Shown here piece after piece: positions 40,731 through 50,989 of a DNA stretch of 64,000 nucleotides. Where the stretch lies: assembly GCF_052857255.1 (NCBI RefSeq), contig NC_135498.1:118458281-118522280 (forward strand), read 5' to 3'. Every line of letters starts with the position of its first letter. Positions within the stretch are counted from its first letter, which is position 1. A program made the position numbers and the translations under genes. Source of the stretch: Amblyomma americanum. Taxonomy: Eukaryota > Arthropoda > Arachnida > Ixodida > Ixodidae. The notes beneath the pieces were generated by a model, which worked only from the letters and a program-made list of their open reading frames with translations, ran no database searches and was not told the origin of the DNA.

Positions 40731-41166
40731 TTGTGTAGTTTCGGACAGCTGAATCGAATTTATGGATGGTTTTGCCAGTGAGGGTGAAGCCTGTCTGCCA
40801 ACGCAAAGAAAGAGTCCTTGCTACTGGACACTGCTAGCACAACTTCCGCCTACCTTTGCTGAAATAGTGCTAGCGGGGTCCAGGACAACGTGCTACTAAT
40901 TCTTTCTTTGCGTTGGCAGACAGGCAACACCCTCATGGGCAAAGCCATAAAAAATCCCCTCAGCCGTCAGAAATTATACAAAGCTAAAAAAACGCGCGCC
41001 GCCCGCGCACGCACTCGATGGAGACACCTGTCGCGTCGCCCTACCGTAACGGACTGCTTCGATTCCTTGAATGTGCAAATATCCTGTCTCCAAAAAAAAA
41101 AAAATTTCTGTACAATCCGCTGCTACAAAGCTACTTTTCAGCCTCCCATTCTAAATAAACAGCTCA

Positions 41167-41246
41167 TTCATTCATTCATTCATTCATTCATTCATTCATT
41201 CATTCATTCATTCATTCATTCATTAATTCATTCATTCATTCATTCA
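41167..41246. repeat. ATTC tetranucleotide microsatellite
   Basis: About twenty ATTC units with one interruption (ATTA). The corresponding left-arm position at 39904 has a single GAATGAAG, so the array grew after the foldback formed. Confidence 0.9.
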
Positions 41247-41345
41247 GAAGCGGTTGTTGCTTTGCGTGAACCGCTGCGGCGTCACCCACACAAAGCCTAG
41301 ACTCAAGGCTAGTGCTGGCCGGGGTGACTTAAAGAAAATTGAAGA

Positions 41346-41628
41346 ATGGTTTTTGGGGAAATGAAATGACGCACTAACTCCCTCACCTGAGCCGCGCCTT
41401 AAGGAAACAAATAAAGGAGGAGCTGAGAGCAAAGGGAGAGAGATGTGCCGTAGTGGAGGGCTCCGGAATAATTTGGACCACCTGGCGATCTTTGTTGTGC
41501 ACTGACATCGCACAGCACACGGGCGCCGTAGCGTTTCGCCTTTATTGAAACGCGGCCGCAGCGGTCGGGTGCGTACCCGGGAACTCCGGATAAGCAGCCG
41601 AGAGCCCTAACCACTGAGCTACATCACA
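41346..41628 (-). mobile_element. Ruka-like SINE, near full length, antisense
   Basis: The antisense tail (ATGGTTTTTGGGGAAATG), body (CGCACAGCACACGGGCGCC, CTTTATTGAAACG variant) and the head as far as CCCTAACCACTGAGCTAC are present. The B box is mutated (GGTACGCACCC). Confidence 0.88.
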
Positions 41629-42629
41629 AATGAAGTCTGAAAAGAGGCTGCGTTTCTCCGCAACGCAACGAAGAAACGCGCGTTCGAGGACAACACTGGC
41701 CGTGAAGGAAAAGAAGGGCGGCCTGAAAGGTTTCTGAAAATTCCTATATAGCACACGATGTGGGGTCTCTGTCTGACCAGCATGGGTAAGTGGAAATTGG
41801 GCAGACCTTGTTGATACTACACGTTGTTAGGGCTGACGCAGACCACTTTCCTGGATCTATTTCCACACCGGTCCCCTGTACGGCACTCGAGGACAGTTGC
41901 AACGTAAACGTAGGCTCTATGCCAAACCCATAGGTGCTGCCCGCACACAACCGCTGTAGGTCGCACATGAACTATGCCGGGGCTGCAAATGGCGCGTCTC
42001 CGCGTGATTACTACACCAATCTTGTCGAGAGCTGGTGCAGCATAAATGCGGGCTCTACGCAAGAAAATAAGTCGCCGTCTAATCCGTGCTACCCCTGGAT
42101 TAACCTACTGCACTGCGTGCTGTGTCGTGTTTTGTCAGATTCGCTTATATAGCAGGAACTGCGACAAAGATGGCGATGAAACATCCTTTTATGCGTTCGT
42201 TTTGTTGCGTTGGTGAGAAATCATCTGGCAATAACGGTGACAAAGCGCTTGCGTCATGTCTGCTGAAAACAAATTTCCAGTCCATCGCGTCTCGGCAGGA
42301 GTACTTTGTTGCGTTAGTAATTTTTTCCAATGCAGTCAATTGTTCAAGGAGAGGTGGGTGATAATGAATAAAATAACGAGGACGCCATCGTCGGCACAAG
42401 CACACAGGTTTAATGCACACCACGAGACCACGGAACACAAAAAGCTCACACATGAAGAGTACAAACTCGCGCACTACGAGCATGAGCGAGAGCCGGCAAA
42501 CGCACCCACGACATGACTAGTATTTGTGGGTTTGCATTGCCTGAGGCAAATCCTTGTACGGTTATCTCTTTGGGTTCACACACAGGCCTCGCCTTTACAG
42601 GTAAGGCCATCCAAAAATTACGTTGACTG
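41629..42629. other. No recognisable feature
   Basis: Short frames on both strands lack motifs. No match to other parts of the window was seen. Confidence 0.5.
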
Positions 42630-42890
42630 AGCTGGAGTACCAGGGTTCGAAACGGAGCCTTTGCGTTTCGATGGAGGCGATACGCAAATGCGCCCGTGCG
42701 CTGTGTGATGCCAGTGCACGTTAAAGGTCCCCAGGTGATCAAAATTATTCCGGAGACCTCCACTGCGGCACCTCTTTCTTCCTTTCTTCTCCCAGTCGCT
42801 GCTTTATACCTTCCCTTACGGCGCTGTTCAGGTGTCCGTCGAGATGTCAGACATGCTGCGCCATTTCCTTCCCCACAAAATAAATTTTCA
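42630..42890 (+). mobile_element. Ruka-like SINE, head degraded
   Basis: A B-box-like GGTTCGAAACGG, the body (GCCCGTGCGCTGTGTGATG, GGTCCCCAGGTGATC) and the 3' module ending ACAAAATAAATTTTCAATC are readable. The A box region is lost. Confidence 0.82.
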
Positions 42891-42944
42891 ATCAGATACC
42901 GTTATTAATTGTATGCAAGCTCCGGCATTACAAAATACACAAAT

Positions 42945-43045
42945 AGTCAATCCTATGGCCTCTCGATGGAAACCTTTACCCCCTCATCCTATTGTAATGA
43001 ACCAGTTCCATTCCTGGAATGTGCAAGCAATCTCACTTCGGAGAG
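42945..43045 (+). repeat. Diverged relative of a foldback arm
   Basis: CTCTCGATGGAAACC, CATCCTATTGTAATGAACC and CATTCCTGGAATGTGCAAGC parallel 41013-41090 of the right foldback arm (CTCGATGGAGACACC, CCTTGAATGTGCAA). The rest of the element is not recognisable. Confidence 0.45.
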
Positions 43046-43316
43046 GAAAGATTTGGTCGACTCTGCTGCTCCAAGGCACCAATGTTTGCAAGCGTCGAAG
43101 ACTTTATATAAAGGCGCTGTTTCTGAGCGGGAACAACTCGTACTTACCTGTGTTAGTAGTTAAGAGCTTGAGGGGGCGATTAGCTCGATTTTAGAGGGAA
43201 AATGGGGCAGGCGCTCCTACTGAGGCTCACAGAATCATTACAGGACAAGTGTGAAAGTTGTTGAGACAAAATTTGGAGGACACTTGAGATTCGTCTTTAA
43301 GAGTGACGTGACAGCG

Positions 43317-43540
43317 CGTCGCAGCGTTGCCGAGGAGTACACAAACGCCATCGCCCGTTCGGCGCGACGCGTGGCCCATTGGACAATTTAATTATAGGAC
43401 GCCTGTTTCACATACCTCGGCAGTCACCCGAGCCGGGCTGTAAGGGAAGGCAAATGAAATTTCATTGCTTTTAAGGAAAGAAATGACGCCTATCTAACAT
43501 TTCTCTCTGGACATCCGGATCGCGCCGTGAGGGAAGGAAA
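43317..43540. repeat. Dispersed repeat with SINE-tail-like units, copy 1
   Basis: GTGACAGCGCGTCGCAGCG and GCCCATTGGACAATTTA, followed by two antisense SINE-tail-like units, match 43860-44095 in order. No coding content. Confidence 0.55.
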
Positions 43541-43556
43541 ATCGATCAATCGACCG

Positions 43557-43592
<36 letters not shown>

Positions 43593-43690
43593 ATAGACCA
43601 ATAAATCGATCGAATAATAAAAAAAATCAATCGGTCAATCAACGATCAATCAATTGATGATGAATCCATCAATTAATCCATCAATCAGCC
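43536..43690. repeat. ATCA/ATCG microsatellite
   Basis: An interrupted tract of ATCA and ATCG tetranucleotides. It is followed by TTAACGCTATCGCGTTAA, an imperfect palindrome. Confidence 0.85.
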
Positions 43691-43859
43691 CTTAACGCTA
43701 TCGCGTTAAAATTTCTTCTCTTACGGCGCGGTTCAGGTGTCCACCGTGATGCGCCATTTTTTGCTCACGGCCAAAGACGCCGACGCCGAGAACACAGGTT
43801 TTCTGTGACATGAGCTTCTCAACGCTGTCGGGTTAAAAAATTGGGGGTCGCTTAACCTT

Positions 43860-44095
43860 CAAGAGTGGGACGCGACCGCGTGTTGCAGCGTTGCGAAGGA
43901 ACGTCATAGCCCGCTCGGTGCGACGCCTTGCCCGCTGGACAATTTAAGGAGAGGAAATGACACCTCTCTCACATATCTCGGTGGACACCCGAACCGCGCC
44001 GTACGTAAGGGACGAAAAGTGAAATGAAAATTGGTTTTAGGGTAAGGAAATGTCTCATATATATGCCAGTGGGCACCCGAACCGCGCCGTAAGGA
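43860..44095. repeat. Dispersed repeat with SINE-tail-like units, copy 2
   Basis: This is the second copy of the 43317-43540 arrangement, with tail-like units at 43955-44035 and 44036-44095. The following full SINE landed in its last unit, duplicating GCGCCGTAAGG. Confidence 0.55.
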
Positions 44096-44411
44096 AATAA
44101 TAATAGTAATTGGTTTTTGGGGAAAGGAAATGGCGCAGTATCTGTCTCATATCGTTGGACACCTGAACCGCGCCGTAAGGGAGGGGATAAAGGAGGGAGT
44201 GAAATAAGAAAGGAAGAAAGAGGTGTCGTAGTGGAGGGCTCCGGAATAATTTCGACCACCTGGGTATTTTTAACCTGCACCGACATCGCACAGCACACAG
44301 GCGCCTTACCGTTTTGCCTCCATAACAACGCAGCAGCCGCGGTCGGGTTCGAGCCCGGGAACTCCGGATCAGTAGCCGAGCACCCTAACCACTGAGCCAC
44401 CACGGCGGGTT
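44096..44411 (-). mobile_element. Ruka-like SINE, full length, antisense, with target duplication
   Basis: The complete antisense element runs from the ATAATAGTAATTGG tail to the GGCTCAGTGG-type A box (antisense CCACTGAGCCACC). GCGCCGTAAGG at 44084-44094 and 44412-44422 is the target duplication; the target is a SINE-tail-like repeat unit. Confidence 0.92.
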
Positions 44412-44477
44412 GCGCCGTAAGGGAAGGAAAATTAAATCGAACTTGGTATTAAGGGAAGGAAATGATGCTGTCTCACA

Positions 44478-44795
44478 CACGCGGTTGCTCATTGGTTAGG
44501 GGCGCTCGGCTACTGATTCGCAATTCCGGGTTCGTACTCGACCGCGGCGGCTGCGTTTTTATGGAGGCGAAACGCTAAGGTGGCCGTGTGCTGTGCGATG
44601 TCAGTGCACGTTAAAGATCCCCAGGTGGTCGAAATTATTCCGGAGCCCTCCACAACGGCACCTTTTTGTTGCTGTCTTCTTTCACTCCTTCCTTTATTCC
44701 TTCCCTTACGGCGCGGTTCAGGTGTCCGCCGATATATGACAGATACTGCGCCATTATCTTCCCCCAAAACCATTTATTTAATCATTATTTCCAAC
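44478..44795 (+). mobile_element. Ruka-like SINE, full length
   Basis: The head is slightly degraded (A box TTGCTCATTGG, B box GGTTCGTACTC), and the body and 3' module are complete. It lies head to head with the antisense copy 70 bases to the left. Confidence 0.88.
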
Positions 44796-45457
44796 CCGCG
44801 GTGCCGACTGCGACTACTACAACGCCGACGGCTTTTCGAGCGAACGAGGTGCATACGCTGTCGAGTAAATATTCAGGGGGGGGGGGGCAGTTTGTTGACC
44901 TATAGTGCGGCGAGGCGAAAGCCTTCAGCGCTGCTTTTGTCACTGATGTGTGGTTAAGAAGTTTAGTACACAATTGTTACTGCATATACGTTGGCAGAAG
45001 CAGCCAAGTCGTTAGCACGCTCCGCTGCGGAACTGAAGGATGGTGGCTCGAATTGCGCCGTGCGCAAGGAGGTTTTTTTTTATCGAGTTGACGTCCTTTG
45101 GTTGACAGCTACAGTGTGACAGTTTTCGCGAATGGACGGACGAAGATGAAGCCGATGCCGGCGCATTCGCTCATTAGTCTTTTGTCGCTGTGTAGCGGGG
45201 GAAGTAGTACGCTTGCGTTTGCCCGCATTCTGAGACTCCATTGAAGGGAGCGGAGGGAGGTTGCGCGGCACCCAACTCGGTCGACAGCTGCGAGGTGTCC
45301 GGCGTGGGGTCGGCACGCGCGTGTGGCGCCCCCTCGCGCATGCGCACTGAACCACCAATGTCGCAGAAGCGTAACGGACGGAGGGACAGGGTCGCTGAAG
45401 CGAGTATGAGGCATTAAAGGCTGTCGCCTTAAAATTTGGAGAGGACACAACCCCTAC
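44796..45457. other. No recognisable gene; G-run
   Basis: A 14-base G-run lies near 44875. Antisense frames at 45080-45712 partly overlap the next SINE and have no domain. Confidence 0.5.
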
Positions 45458-45668
45458 CCGCCGGAGTGGCTGAGTGGTTAGGGCGATCGGCCACTGAGCC
45501 GGAGTTCCCGGCGGCCGCTTTTCGATGAAAGCAGAATGCAACAGGCTCCCGTGTGCTGTGCGATGCCGGTGCACGTTAACGATCCTCAGGTGTTCCAAAT
45601 TATTCCGGAGCCCTCCACTACGGCGCCTCTTCCTTTCTTCTTTCACTCCTTCCTTTATCCCTTCCTTT
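45458..45668 (+). mobile_element. Ruka-like SINE, 3' end missing
   Basis: The head has A box TGGCTGAGTGG; the B box region is deleted (CCCGGCGGCCGC). The body runs to CCTTTATCCCTTCCTTTAAA, where an antisense SINE tail begins. Confidence 0.82.
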
Positions 45669-45780
45669 AAAAAAATTCTTTGTTGAAAGGGAATGGCGCA
45701 GTTGTCGCACATATCGGCGGACGCCTGAACCGCGCCGTGAGGGAAGGGGTAAAAGAGGGACTAAAAGAAGAAAGGAAAAA
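45669..45780 (-). mobile_element. Ruka-like SINE, antisense 3' end
   Basis: GAAAGGGAATGGCGCAG, ACATATCGGCGGACGCC and GAACCGCGCCGTGAGGG identify it. It forms a tail-to-tail inverted pair with the preceding copy. Confidence 0.82.
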
Positions 45781-46020
45781 AAATGGTGCAACCGTCTGGA
45801 AGGCGCTGAAGTAACGAGCGTTAGCCGTTTGGTAGCGCTATCAGTTGTCCATGCGATTACCATGTGATTGAGCTGCCTAGTGCCGACGTCACGGCCGCCA
45901 TGTTAAGCCTAACCATCACTAAATATTAACCTAAATATGCAATATTGGTGTCTAACATGTACTCACCGAGCCCGTTACGAATATGCCATTAGTTAAATTA
46001 TGATAATGCGAAGTATAAAA
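45775..46020. repeat. Dispersed repeat, copy D
   Basis: It matches 29275-29350 plus 29855-29990 without the intervening LINE-bearing segment (CCGTCTGGAAGGCG, TTGGTAGCGCTATCAG, CACGGCCGCCATGTTAAGCC, GTACTCACCGAGCCCGTTACG). Confidence 0.6.
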
Positions 46021-48030
46021 CGCCGGTTCTAAAAAGAGGCACACGAAATGTAAATCATTCCTTTTTTTTTCGTCAATGTCCAGGAAAAAGCTAACGGTTG
46101 TTTCACAATCGTCTCCAGTTACGCCATCAAGATACCAGGGGGTAGTGACGCATTTCTGGTGCCGAGGTAGAAATCCCTACTTTCGTTTCTTCGTTTTTAA
46201 AAAAAAAAGATTTTCATTCATTTAAATGGACAGACAGGGTGACGTTTGATCGAATCCACGTGGACTCTTCGTGCTCTTGAGGAAACAGTGGCGGAAGGAT
46301 CGCCCAACAACTTCTGGAGCGCAGACGCCAGAAAAGTCGCCTGTACTTCCTAGACCCTAAACGGTGTATCCTTCCCGATCTTTGTTGATGGAGAATGAGC
46401 TGCAGTTCGCGCTGTTTTCCTTCGTCCATGTCGGCGCGAGCAAATTCAGGGTTTCCAGGATCTGCTGCAGCATGTACACTCGCTGGAATCCCTCGTTGAG
46501 GTTCATATGTGTTTTGAAAAGAAATGCGTCTGAATATTTTTACAAATAATTCAGTGCCGCTCACCAACTGCTATCTTCAAAGGCGTCAAGCGTAAACAGC
46601 TGCCACACCGTACCTCACTCGTTATACGATGTCTCAAGGTGGCTGATGATGATGGGTTTTAACAGCGCAAGCACAGCCTTCTCCGAAGACAACCTTCGCA
46701 CACAGTATTTGCAGCCAAAGACTCATTTCTCGGGATTTTAACCAAAGGTAAGCTGAGCACCAGGCCACGGGAACGCTTGCCCATTGCATCCCCGGTGGAT
46801 ACTCGTCGGCAGTGGTGATCAAACTTGGAACCTCCCGAATGTGAAGCGTATGCTCAAATAACTGCAAACACTAGGGTTGTTTCCAGATGGTCACCTTTGC
46901 CTGATACAATTGGGGCTGGCAGCTTTACGACTGCGGTAGTAGTTCTCCAGATCAGTTAAACGGGTGAACTGTGAAATTCATTGATCCACATGTGGAGGTA
47001 CTCCACCATAAGCAACACCGACGGTGCCAGGTAAAGAAAGCGACTAATACATCTTGTTAAAATTCGCGAAGCCGGCTTCAAGACAACATCTTGCAAGCTA
47101 ATTTTGACCAACTCAACCGTAATTAAAAATTTGTTTTGTTGGTATGTAGAAACGAAAACTTGGACCGTCTCTCCGTACTGTGATTCGCTGGTTCAACAGC
47201 TGTAAGCATGAAATGTCTACAAACAAACTGTAGACACAATGTACCTAGGGTCCGGAACGGAACTTGTCGCCGTCGCCGTTAATACCCGGCGCTGAAGCAC
47301 AAATATTTGTTGCCACCACATGGCGAGAGCCCTGCTGCTTCTGAGGCAAGCCACCGCAATGCTCATCTGCGCATGCGCGCTAAGGCTACCGCCCTTTGAT
47401 TCTTTTCCGCACTGCAAGTTCAAAGCCCCAAGACTCTCGAGCGGAGAAAATACCTCCTGGTGCGCGTTATCTATCTTGCTCTCGAGAACCGAACAGCCGC
47501 ATGTTCGCTTGTGCGGCTGTCAGAGTTGGTTGCACGCGGTGTTCTGTGGCACACGTTTTTCTCTGACACGTTTTTCGTGGTGTTCTGTGGCACTTTTTTA
47601 ATTTCTTTCGACTAGCTGCTTTCAATTTTTCTTATTGAGTAAGCATAAAGCAGTTAATGGCGTCTGTTTGTAGTCTGTTCTTGAAGGAGAGCGCTACCAG
47701 TGACTGGGTACTTGGAAAAGGCAGGTTTTTAGATATCTCGGTCAAATTGTCGCACAACATTTGATCTTCGAGCCTTAAAAATAAAGCCTCTATATATAAT
47801 CGCAACATATCCCATCGATGCTACTTACAATGTTGCTGCAGGTAGGACTCTCATTCCCAATCCTGCCGTGTAACTCGGTGTCGTAGATTGCCACACCAAA
47901 CTTCATCCATGGATACGCTTCTTTGAAAGCGCACATCTGCGTTGGGAAAAAATCTACAACTTGGTATTACATTCGACTTTAACGAAAGAATGGAACAAAG
48001 CTTTCGCAGGTTAGGATTTCCCCTTACAAA
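46021..48030. other. No recognisable feature
   Basis: Two kilobases without a long motif-bearing frame, repeat match or RNA-like structure. Frames such as 46214-46567 and 47320-47601 show nothing diagnostic. Confidence 0.45.
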
Positions 48031-48300
48031 AATTTTTTTAGACAGTCTGTACTTTGTCTATAGACTTCTGCCTATAAAGTCTATATACTCTCTATAGACA
48101 AACCCTAGAGAACAGTCTATAGCAATACAAAATCCCATAGGTAGCCTTTAGACGATCTATAGATTTATGGCCATACACTTTTAATACACTTTTGTCTACA
48201 GACAGTCTGCACACTATGAATACACAAAAATAAGTATCTACATGCAGGCAGTACAGTCTATAAAATGTCTATAGACAGTATATAGACCATATTTAGAAGG
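48031..48300. repeat. Array of GTCTATAGAC-type palindromes
   Basis: More than ten degenerate versions of the palindrome GTCTATAGAC (GTCTATAGACTT, CTCTATAGACAAAC, AGTCTATAGC, ATGTCTATAGACAG, TATATAGACC) are scattered over 270 bases, often paired with AGACAGTCTG. It could be a decayed palindromic mobile element or satellite. Confidence 0.55.
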
Positions 48301-50190
48301 GTTCGTTTCCGCCGCCGCAGAAAAGCGTTAAGCCTGGCCTGCATGGAGCGTTTTATGCACGCCAAAACCTGCCGCGTGTTATGCACATGCGCACGGCGGC
48401 TCCTTCGAACTCGCACCACCATGGGCGCAAGAAGGAGGCGCGAAAAGCGCCCCGTGACAGTGCAAGTTCAGCGGTCTAACCACGTGCGTTTGACACTTTG
48501 TGCGTTTTTGTACGCGAAAAACACTGCATGCGGGCCAGGCTTTACGTCGGGCATAATAAAGCAGCAATTTCCCATTATCATCCACCCAAGTGCAGCCATA
48601 CAGCTATGAAGGAGATATTTCGCAGAAACTCCGCAGATAATTCGTTCTGATCCGAGGTTCTAACCCGAGTCCACGACCTCACCGGGGCGGTAGCTCTACC
48701 AATTTGCTAACCTGTTCTTTTCTGCCTTGAAGGATTCCCCTGAACGTTGGACAGCACACCGTATTTCTATGAGAGCGGTGCTATAACATTCGCTATGAAC
48801 GCAAATTGAATACCTTTTGCTGAAATAAAAGCACCGGTTAGTTAATACACAAAGTAGTTTGCACTAAGGACTTCATATTGCGTCCAGAGACGCAATGTTT
48901 TAATCCTGTCACAAAACTAGACAAATTAAAATGCCGCGATGTGCGCATTGACAGTCCATTGTAATGGAAAGTCTGAAGATCGAGTTCGATTTGACAGCTG
49001 CCAGCTACGCTGCCTCGCCTTTCGATGCGATATACCTGTTCTCTGTGGTTGCCTGCCCTGAATTAGCTGAATTCCTCCTCTTGATTTCGGGCAATCTGCT
49101 TTCTAAATCCGCGGTTCTCTGCCAATCTCTGGGGGTTGACTTTATCAGTTTCCTTTGCATCGCTTGCCGCGCTTTACTTAGTGTAGTTATTAGATTTGCT
49201 CGTTTGGGATTCATGTTTACGTCACACACGTAACAGCACATGTGGGACGCGTGGGTATTGTATTCTATTGAATAATATGAGGCAGCTATAAACTGACAAC
49301 GTCTGCTATAAACTGACAGCATCTGCAAAGCGCACTCGAACCCATTTTTGCTCCTCTTGTGTGAGGGCGAGAAGACAAAATGACAGCGCGGAGTCCGACA
49401 TACAGTGGCAGTGCAGGAAATATTGACTTGCGTCACAAGCCTTTCTTACAATGTGTGGGCGAGAAGAATATTTTACTGGAGACCTTCGGGAAACGATGCT
49501 TGTTTCATACAAAACTAAGGCCACTCCGATCAGCAACGAGATATTCCCATAAAGGCGGCCGCAGTAAACCGAGCGCCTGGGGAACCGACGCGCCCCGGTT
49601 TCAAAGATTTGTGTGCGGCACGTTTAGACTTTGCACGAACTCTCAACCATCATTCACATACAGTGAACCAGAACTGTCAAGTTTTTGTTAGAATCTGTGA
49701 CTAAAACATGAACTTGTTTCAGGTCGTTTATTTTAATTCCTATATTAGATTGTTATTCCGCAGGGCACCAAACACAACGGCGCAATGAGCCTACATGAAA
49801 ATTCTTTGGAGGCCATTGGCGTACAGTAGCGAACAAATATCTTACCAGCAGAAAGTTTTGTCCGTGGGCGAGGATCACTAGCGTCAAAATAAACTGAATA
49901 AAAGGAAGCGAAATAGGTAGAGGTTATGTAATAACGCTTGCGTGTGCATTTTAATATTCTTTATGTCATTCAATGCGGCGATTTTCTAAACTTGGGACTT
50001 CGACGTTATCGCGCTATCCAGACTTTCTTACTGCTCCCAAAGCTTCGTAAACGCTTTCCTTTGAGCGTAAAGATTGCTCCGCCTCAAATGTGTACAGGAG
50101 ACTAGCGTCACTTTCATATAAGCCTATAGCAGCCTCCACGGTAGAGTTGTAGTAAAGATTTGTGAGGAGGGCGCCAAAATCCCAGTAGAA
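48301..50190. other. Mostly unassigned sequence
   Basis: Apart from a tRNA-like stretch near 48650 (listed separately), no feature can be supported. The small frames at 48343, 48964 and 49380 have no motifs. Confidence 0.45.
48648..48712 (-). repeat. tRNA-like sequence, probably a SINE head or pseudo-tRNA
   Basis: Antisense it reads TTAGCAAATTGGTAGAGC, resembling an A box and D arm, then GAGGTCGTGGACTCGGG and GGTTAGAACCTC, resembling a B box. The acceptor arms do not pair convincingly, so a working tRNA gene is unlikely. Confidence 0.4.
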
Positions 50191-50191
50191 A

Positions 50192-50989
50192 GTGCAAGGC
50201 TTTGAAGAAAAACCACGGCAAAACATGAGTTCATTCGGTAGCTGGCTCGGTAGCTGTGCATCAACGCAGGCTACTAATCCGATACTTTTCACAATGCAGA
50301 TGTTTGCCTTCGCTGTGCAACTGCTATTTGCCGCTCTACCGTCTGCCTCCTTTTCATCAGTTTTGACCGCCGCCCCGAAGTTCCTTGAAAAAGGCCTTTT
50401 TCATCCACCTGCCCCATCTCCGTTGCTGCCCCATCGCCTACCCTCATCGCCGCCAGAGGACGTCATCTTGGACCATCAGTGGCCAGTCCCATCACGAAGA
50501 ACATCATCTGATAATTCTATCAGCCATATAAAGCCCCTGCTGTCATCGCCGCCGCTCTGTGGGCTCGGTAGCTGTGCATCAGCGCAGGCTACTAATCCGA
50601 TACTTTTCACAATGCAGGTGTTTGCCTTCGCTGTGCAACTGCTTTTTGCCGCTCTACCGTCTGCCTCCTGTTCATCAATTTTGACCGCCGCCCCGAAGTT
50701 CCTTGAAAAAGGCCTTTTTTATCCACCTGCCCCATCTCCGTTGCTGCCCCATAGCCTACCCTCATCGCCGCCAAGGGACGTCATCTTGGACCATCAGTGG
50801 CCAGTCCCATCACCAAGAACATCATCTGATAATTCTATCAGCCATATAAAGCCCCTGCTGTCATCGCCGCCGCTGTGTGGGCTCGGTAGCTGTGCATCAG
50901 CGCAGGCTACTAATCCGATACTTTTCACAATGCAGGTTAGTAATGGGTTTTCCCTATTTGCTAAAAAAAAACCAGTAACTACTTTTTAA
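50192..50989 (+). other. Open frame across LINE 5' monomers (265 codons)
   Basis: The frame crosses 2.2 tandem monomers without a stop because the unit is 106 codons long. Each unit encodes VFAFAVQLLFAALPSASCSS (hydrophobic), a proline-rich PPAPSPLLPHSLPSSPP stretch and ISHIKPLLSSPPLCGLGSCA. It has no known domain. I regard it as promoter/5' UTR sequence of the downstream LINE that happens to stay open, though a translated upstream ORF cannot be excluded. Confidence 0.4.
50244..50937 (+). promoter_or_regulatory. Tandem 318-bp promoter-like monomers of a CR1/L2-like LINE
   Basis: Units begin GGCTCGGTAGCTGTGCATC at 50244, 50562 and 50880; the last is partial. TATAAA lies at 50527-50532 and 50845-50850, about 35 bases before the next unit starts, so each unit carries a TATA box placed to start transcription at the beginning of the following unit. 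This parallels the monomeric promoters of rodent L1 elements. The promoter role is inferred. Confidence 0.6.

Larger units (their letters stand above)
39822..41328. mobile_element. Foldback element with long inverted arms
   Basis: The left arm (39822-40112 plus 40762-40839) and right arm (40868-41328) are reverse complements over nearly their whole length. Outer ends are GTCACACCGGCCGGCAC and, inverted, GTCACCCCGGCCAGCAC; the apex is TGCTAGCA, a 28-base loop, then TGCTAGC. No transposase is visible. A LINE 3' fragment sits in the left arm and an ATTC tract has expanded in the right arm. No clear target duplication is seen at the outer ends. Confidence 0.78.

Noticed and set aside
41167..41246. 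CRISPR-like or minisatellite array
   Set aside because: It is a plain ATTC microsatellite without spacers; the window is eukaryotic.
43536..43690. Array of regulatory ATCAATCA sites
   Set aside because: Simple tetranucleotide repeat with gradual decay; nothing suggests selection.
50192..50989. Repetitive secreted or membrane protein gene of 265 residues
   Set aside because: The frame coincides with tandem TATA-bearing monomers directly upstream of LINE ORF1 and has no domain. Openness follows from the 3n unit length, so it was listed only as a possible upstream ORF.
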